64,000 nt of DNA from VXYL01 sp963666465 (GTDB lineage: Bacteria > Pseudomonadota > Gammaproteobacteria > Pseudomonadales > Azotimanducaceae), in NCBI GenBank assembly GCA_963666465.1, contig OY762824.1:4278001-4342000 (forward strand), written 5' to 3'. Positions 60,884 to 64,000 of this stretch are shown one piece after another. The notes below the pieces were generated by a model that saw only the letters and a program-made list of their open reading frames with translations, had not been told where the DNA came from and did no database searches. The translations under genes and the position numbers were made by a program. The number at the start of each line of letters is the position of its first letter. Position 1 is the stretch's first letter.

Positions 60884-61567
60884 ATGCACGACCTCGACAA
60901 TCCAGCCTGGCACGCTCTTGCCGGCCCCCAGGGGCACTTGGGCACCGTGGGCAAGCGCGCCGGGCGGTTTCACGCCGATGTGTCGCCCATCGCCGGGCTG
61001 CGCGACGAGAGCGATGCCGCCCTCGAGGAGCTGGCCGAGCTGTTCGAGCCGCGCGAGTTCTGTGCCGTCTTCGTCTGCGGCGATGCGGACGGGTCTCCCC
61101 GGTGGCGGCTGGCTACCACGGTGACCCTTTCCCAATGGGTGTGCCCCAGGCCGCCGCCAAGCGAGGACGATCCCGCCTTCCTCGAGTTGGACGGCAGCCG
61201 CGCCGAGGAAATGTACGAACTGGTGAAGGCGACAGACCCCGGCCCCTTCGAGATGCAAACCTGGCGCTTCGGCGACTACATCGGCATCGACGTTGGCGGC
61301 AAGCTCGTGAGCATGACGGGCGAACGGCTGGCCTTCGCCGGCCACCGCGAAGTGAGCGCCGTCTGCACCCTGCCGGAACACGCCGGCAAGGGGTACGCTC
61401 GCGCCCTCGTGCGGGAGATTGCGCGCCGGCAACACGCCGCCGGCGCCCTGCCTTTCCTGCATGTGCGAACCGGGAGTCCGTCGGAACGGGGGGCGATCCG
61501 GGTCTATGAGAGTTTGGGCTTCGTCAAGCGAGTGGACCTAACCATGAGGATTCTGGTGCGGCTGTGA
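60884..61567 (+). CDS. GNAT-family acetyltransferase
   Basis: 227 residues. FR47-like GNAT: GKLVSMTGERLAFAGHREVS, VCTLPEHAGKGYARALVREI (acetyl-CoA pyrophosphate loop R/Q-x-x-G-x-G/A variant), then FLHVRTGSPSERGAIRVYES and LGFVKR. The N-terminal domain contains DVSPIAGLRDESDAALEELA. Coupled by a GTGA overlap to the flippase-like gene. Confidence 0.88.
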   Translation: MHDLDNPAWHALAGPQGHLGTVGKRAGRFHADVSPIAGLRDESDAALEELAELFEPREFCAVFVCGDADGSPRWRLATTVTLSQWVCPRPPPSEDDPAFLELDGSRAEEMYELVKATDPGPFEMQTWRFGDYIGIDVGGKLVSMTGERLAFAGHREVSAVCTLPEHAGKGYARALVREIARRQHAAGALPFLHVRTGSPSERGAIRVYESLGFVKRVDLTMRILVRL

Positions 61568-62631
61568 GTGCGCGACAGACCGAGGAGCAGCCTGAGGACG
61601 AAGCGCCTGCTCAGGGGGACGGTGCCTTGCCCTCTGAAGGGCCGACAGACGAGCAAGCCGAAGCCAAGCGGTCGCCGTGGTCGTGGCTGTTCCGCGCCGC
61701 CACCTGGCTCGCCGCGGCGGGCTGCTTCTGGCTCGTGTACACGCGCATCGAGGCTGCCGCGGCACAGCAGGACACAACCGCCTTCGAATATCTGATCGAC
61801 TTCTTCGCCGGCGCCGATTGGGTGCTCTGGCTCGCCGTGATGATGCCCTACTCGGTGTTCTTCTTCCTCGTGGACAGCCACGCCACCTGGCGCGTGATCC
61901 GCTGGTTCAACGCCCGTGGACTGCGCTTCGGCCACATGCTGCCGATCCGGGCGAGCGCCTACATCCTGTCGCTGGTGAACGAGCAGGTGGGCAAGGGCGC
62001 GATGACGCTGTATCTGCTCAAGCGCCACAACACGCCGGGCTGGGAGACGCTCTCCAGCATGATCTTCCTCGGCCTGATGGAGGTGTATCAGCTCCTGCTG
62101 TTCTCCGCCATCGGCGTCGCGCTCAACTTCCACCTGTTGCAGGAGGCATCGAAGCTGCTGCCGCTCGATTGGATATTCCCGATCGTCCTTGCGGTGGCGG
62201 CCATCTACCTGCCGCTGCACATCGCCTGGTTCCGCGCCGGGGGGAATCGCGACGGGGAAGGCACGGGAGGGCTGCGCGACAAACCCCTCTTGCGGGCGTT
62301 CCGTCGCGCGCGGCCGGTCCACTACCTGCTCGTGGTGCTCTTCAAGGCACCCAACCTCTTGGGCGCGGTGGTCGTCTATACCGTGGCGCTCGAACTCTTT
62401 CAGGTGCAGGCAAGTCTGGGCCAGATGCTGGCGTTCCTGCCGGTGATCTTCCTCGCCGCCGCCCTGCCCCTGCCGTTCCACGCCGGAGCGCTCTTGCTCT
62501 GGACGGTGCTGTTCCCCGACTACCCGGAAGTGGGCGCGTTCAGCCTCGTGATGCATACGTTCTTTGTGCTCTTCAATGCGCTGATCGGGGTCGTGTTTCT
62601 GCCGCGGGCGAGCAAGGAGCTGTTTGGTTAG
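61564..62631 (+). CDS. flippase-like integral membrane protein (LPG synthase TM type)
   Basis: 355 residues from GTG 61564. Acidic hydrophilic N-terminus, then seven to eight helices (LFRAATWLAAAGCFWLVYTR, VLWLAVMMPYSVFFFLVDSH, MIFLGLMEVYQLLLFSAIGV, WIFPIVLAVAAIYLPLHIAW and others). The loop ASAYILSLVNEQVGKGAMTL resembles the conserved region of lysylphosphatidylglycerol-synthase-TM/UPF0104 proteins, often lipid flippases. Exact substrate unknown. Confidence 0.72.
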   Translation: MSARQTEEQPEDEAPAQGDGALPSEGPTDEQAEAKRSPWSWLFRAATWLAAAGCFWLVYTRIEAAAAQQDTTAFEYLIDFFAGADWVLWLAVMMPYSVFFFLVDSHATWRVIRWFNARGLRFGHMLPIRASAYILSLVNEQVGKGAMTLYLLKRHNTPGWETLSSMIFLGLMEVYQLLLFSAIGVALNFHLLQEASKLLPLDWIFPIVLAVAAIYLPLHIAWFRAGGNRDGEGTGGLRDKPLLRAFRRARPVHYLLVVLFKAPNLLGAVVVYTVALELFQVQASLGQMLAFLPVIFLAAALPLPFHAGALLLWTVLFPDYPEVGAFSLVMHTFFVLFNALIGVVFLPRASKELFG

Positions 62632-62673
62632 GTTTGGAGGGCACTCATCGAAGTCCTTTTGGAGGGGGCTTGG

Positions 62674-62701
62674 TTGTGACGGATGCAATTTGGACTATGC
62701 T
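62674..62701 (+). promoter_or_regulatory. sigma-70-like promoter for the 62743 gene
   Basis: TTGTGA (62674-62679), 16-bp spacer, TATGCT (62696-62701), about 40 bp before ATG 62743. A good match, in a locally AT-richer stretch. Confidence 0.6.
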
Positions 62702-62742
62702 TGTTATTGCGCTGGGACGGTGGAGACGCACGGAGCGCGCTG

Positions 62743-64000
62743 ATGCTCAAGGATGGAGGCCTCGAAGAGCTGGGGCTCGCCCCATGGATCGGTGAGCGAT
62801 ACGGCGTGGGAAGCCGGTTCGGCGTTCCCGTGCTCGTGCTTGGCAAGTCGTCCTACGGTCGCGGGCGAGCCGCAAGACCAATGGGAACCAAGGAGGCCGT
62901 CCGGTGGTTTACCCAAAGGGACCGGACACAGGAAGGCTCAAGACACTGGTACTTCACCATGGTGGCAAACGTACTGCGCATGCAGACGGGTTCGATCGAT
63001 GACGCCGACCTTGCAAGGGTTTTCCAAGAGATCGCCTTCTACAATTTCGTGCCGCCCATCGCCGGTGATTTGCCGCGTAGCCAACCGACTGCCCACCAAT
63101 GGGCAAGAGCGGAGGCCCCGTTTAGGACGGTGCTCGGTTCTTTGAGACCAGATGCGGTCTTGGTGGTGGGCCGAGGACTATCGCAGCACCTGCCGGAGTG
63201 GCCTGACAGTGTCAACCACGCCGTGGTCCCGGGTCGGGCTTCGTCCCGCCTGAGCTACGACGACGCGGTTCCCACTTTCCGATCTTTGATCGAACAGGCG
63301 AAGGAGCGTGTCGGTGGCGTTGGGGAAGACCTGCTCGTGGTTCCGGTCCACGCTAGTGCCGATGCCCAAGGGGTGACGACAGGACGAGAGGTCCGTGACG
63401 AAGCGCTCCTGCGGGTGCTTCCGATGGAAGGGCTTTACCTGCGCCCTCGATCGGCCAAGCGATTCTCGACCAGCCAGCTTGCGAGCGTCGACGAGCTTTA
63501 CAGCTGGGCGTCCGAGGCAGCGCCGTGGGAACTAGAGGAGACCTTGGCAACCTGCCTCCGTAACATCGACGGTGCGATGGGACAGGCTGGGAACATGACA
63601 TTAGAGCTTCCTCCGAGACGGACGCCCGATGGCCTTAGGACCCTGATCCGGCAGTACCACGGTGCGATAGCCGCTGTCTTCCGCGCGGCAGCGAACAACC
63701 CTGCACGTGCGCCTCAAGTTGACGACCATCTGGCCGCCATCGACGAACTGGTGACCAACTCGATAGGACTTTGGCATTCCGAGGAAGCAGCAGCTCGCTA
63801 CTTGGAACGTCCTTCATCGCGACTCAACGGCAGTGCTCCACTAGATCTGGCGAGCCGGTCGCCTGATGGCGCCAGCCAAGCAGCGGCAGCCGTCAAGGCG
63901 ATGCGCTCGAGGTTAGAGAAGCTCGATGCCCGAGCCCAGGAGATTGCCGACAGGCGCCCCACGCCCACACCTGACACGATTTTGCAGGCGGCGGTTAGTC
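62743..64000 (+). CDS. unrecognised protein, 3' end beyond window
   Basis: One frame stays open from ATG 62743 to the window edge (419 codons). The first 180 residues resemble hypothetical proteins of the uracil-DNA-glycosylase-like fold: FGVPVLVLGKSSYGRGR, FQEIAFYNFVPPIAGDLP and ALVVGRGLSQHLPEW-like (VLVVGRGLSQHLPEWP). The central part is unassigned; the last 60 residues (IGLWHSEEAAARYLERPSSR, APLDLAS) faintly recall ParS/MbcA-type antitoxin sequences, followed by a coiled-coil start. A multi-domain protein with an own promoter; function cannot be stated. Confidence 0.6.
   Translation, partial: MLKDGGLEELGLAPWIGERYGVGSRFGVPVLVLGKSSYGRGRAARPMGTKEAVRWFTQRDRTQEGSRHWYFTMVANVLRMQTGSIDDADLARVFQEIAFYNFVPPIAGDLPRSQPTAHQWARAEAPFRTVLGSLRPDAVLVVGRGLSQHLPEWPDSVNHAVVPGRASSRLSYDDAVPTFRSLIEQAKERVGGVGEDLLVVPVHASADAQGVTTGREVRDEALLRVLPMEGLYLRPRSAKRFSTSQLASVDELYSWASEAAPWELEETLATCLRNIDGAMGQAGNMTLELPPRRTPDGLRTLIRQYHGAIAAVFRAAANNPARAPQVDDHLAAIDELVTNSIGLWHSEEAAARYLERPSSRLNGSAPLDLASRSPDGASQAAAAVKAMRSRLEKLDARAQEIADRRPTPTPDTILQAAVS

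Overview
The window is high-GC bacterial DNA from a Gram-negative host. It carries lipid A acyltransferase, TonB-receptor, bacterioferritin-ferredoxin and selenouridine-synthase genes, which point to Pseudomonadota, probably an uncultivated gammaproteobacterium; this placement is inference. Genes sit in short operons, many joined by 4-nt GTGA or ATGA stop/start overlaps. The striking feature is decay. About a dozen genes are frameshifted, truncated or reduced to fragments, and at least four families of short palindromic repeats (called A, B, C and D here) plus three insertion sequences are scattered through the region. Several B and D copies have clean 9-bp target duplications, and in-silico removal can restore the host reading frame.

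Layout. 1-3.8 kb (minus): an acyl-CoA module of alpha/beta hydrolase, a broken double-domain CaiB CoA-transferase carrying one A and one B element, and an enoyl-CoA hydratase cut by the window edge. 3.9-8.2 kb: a small zinc-ribbon protein, MsrA, a Sel1-repeat lipoprotein and MnmH (tRNA 2-selenouridine synthase). 8.3-11.3 kb: an N-terminal TonB-receptor remnant, a dead IS1380-type element and a luciferase-like (LLM) oxidoreductase. 11.9-23.4 kb is accessory: small membrane proteins, a glycosyltransferase remnant, a 1961-residue DUF4011/DUF3320 helicase-nuclease preceded by a truncated HEAT-repeat protein (possible antiphage locus), the 3' half of an LLM paralogue cut by a C element, and a glycine-rich protein overlapping an Xre/RES toxin-antitoxin pair.

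23.5-33 kb (minus): quinone oxidoreductase, a small broken membrane-protein locus, a molybdenum hydroxylase operon (coxG-, coxS-, coxL form II- and coxM-like), a methyltransferase and an M28 peptidase. 33.5-40.2 kb: a DUF2089/pentapeptide pair, a PPC-domain protein with a CxxCH site, a DUF4199 protein, a collapsed urea locus in which only ureG is intact beside fragments of urtB and ureF, an S9-peptidase remnant and a HAD hydrolase. 40.4-43 kb: a secreted Cys-rich peptide precursor with an inhibitor-cystine-knot cysteine pattern, followed by two FtsX/MacB-type permeases.

43.2-52.9 kb: VOC protein, Bfd, two Uma2-type nucleases, a CmcJ-like remnant, a PD-(D/E)XK remnant, a DegT-type PLP protein and an iron ABC uptake locus (ATPase, binding protein, lipoprotein; no permease). 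The Bfd and iron-binding-protein genes share a near-identical Fur-box-like site. 53-57.6 kb is a cluster of mobile DNA: an ISKra4-type element with 9-bp target duplication, a TonB-receptor 3' remnant with nested D and B elements, and an integrase-type IS. 57.6-64 kb (plus): acetyltransferase, HpcH/HpaI aldolase, MFS exporter, second acetyltransferase, flippase-like membrane protein, and an unrecognised gene that runs off the edge.
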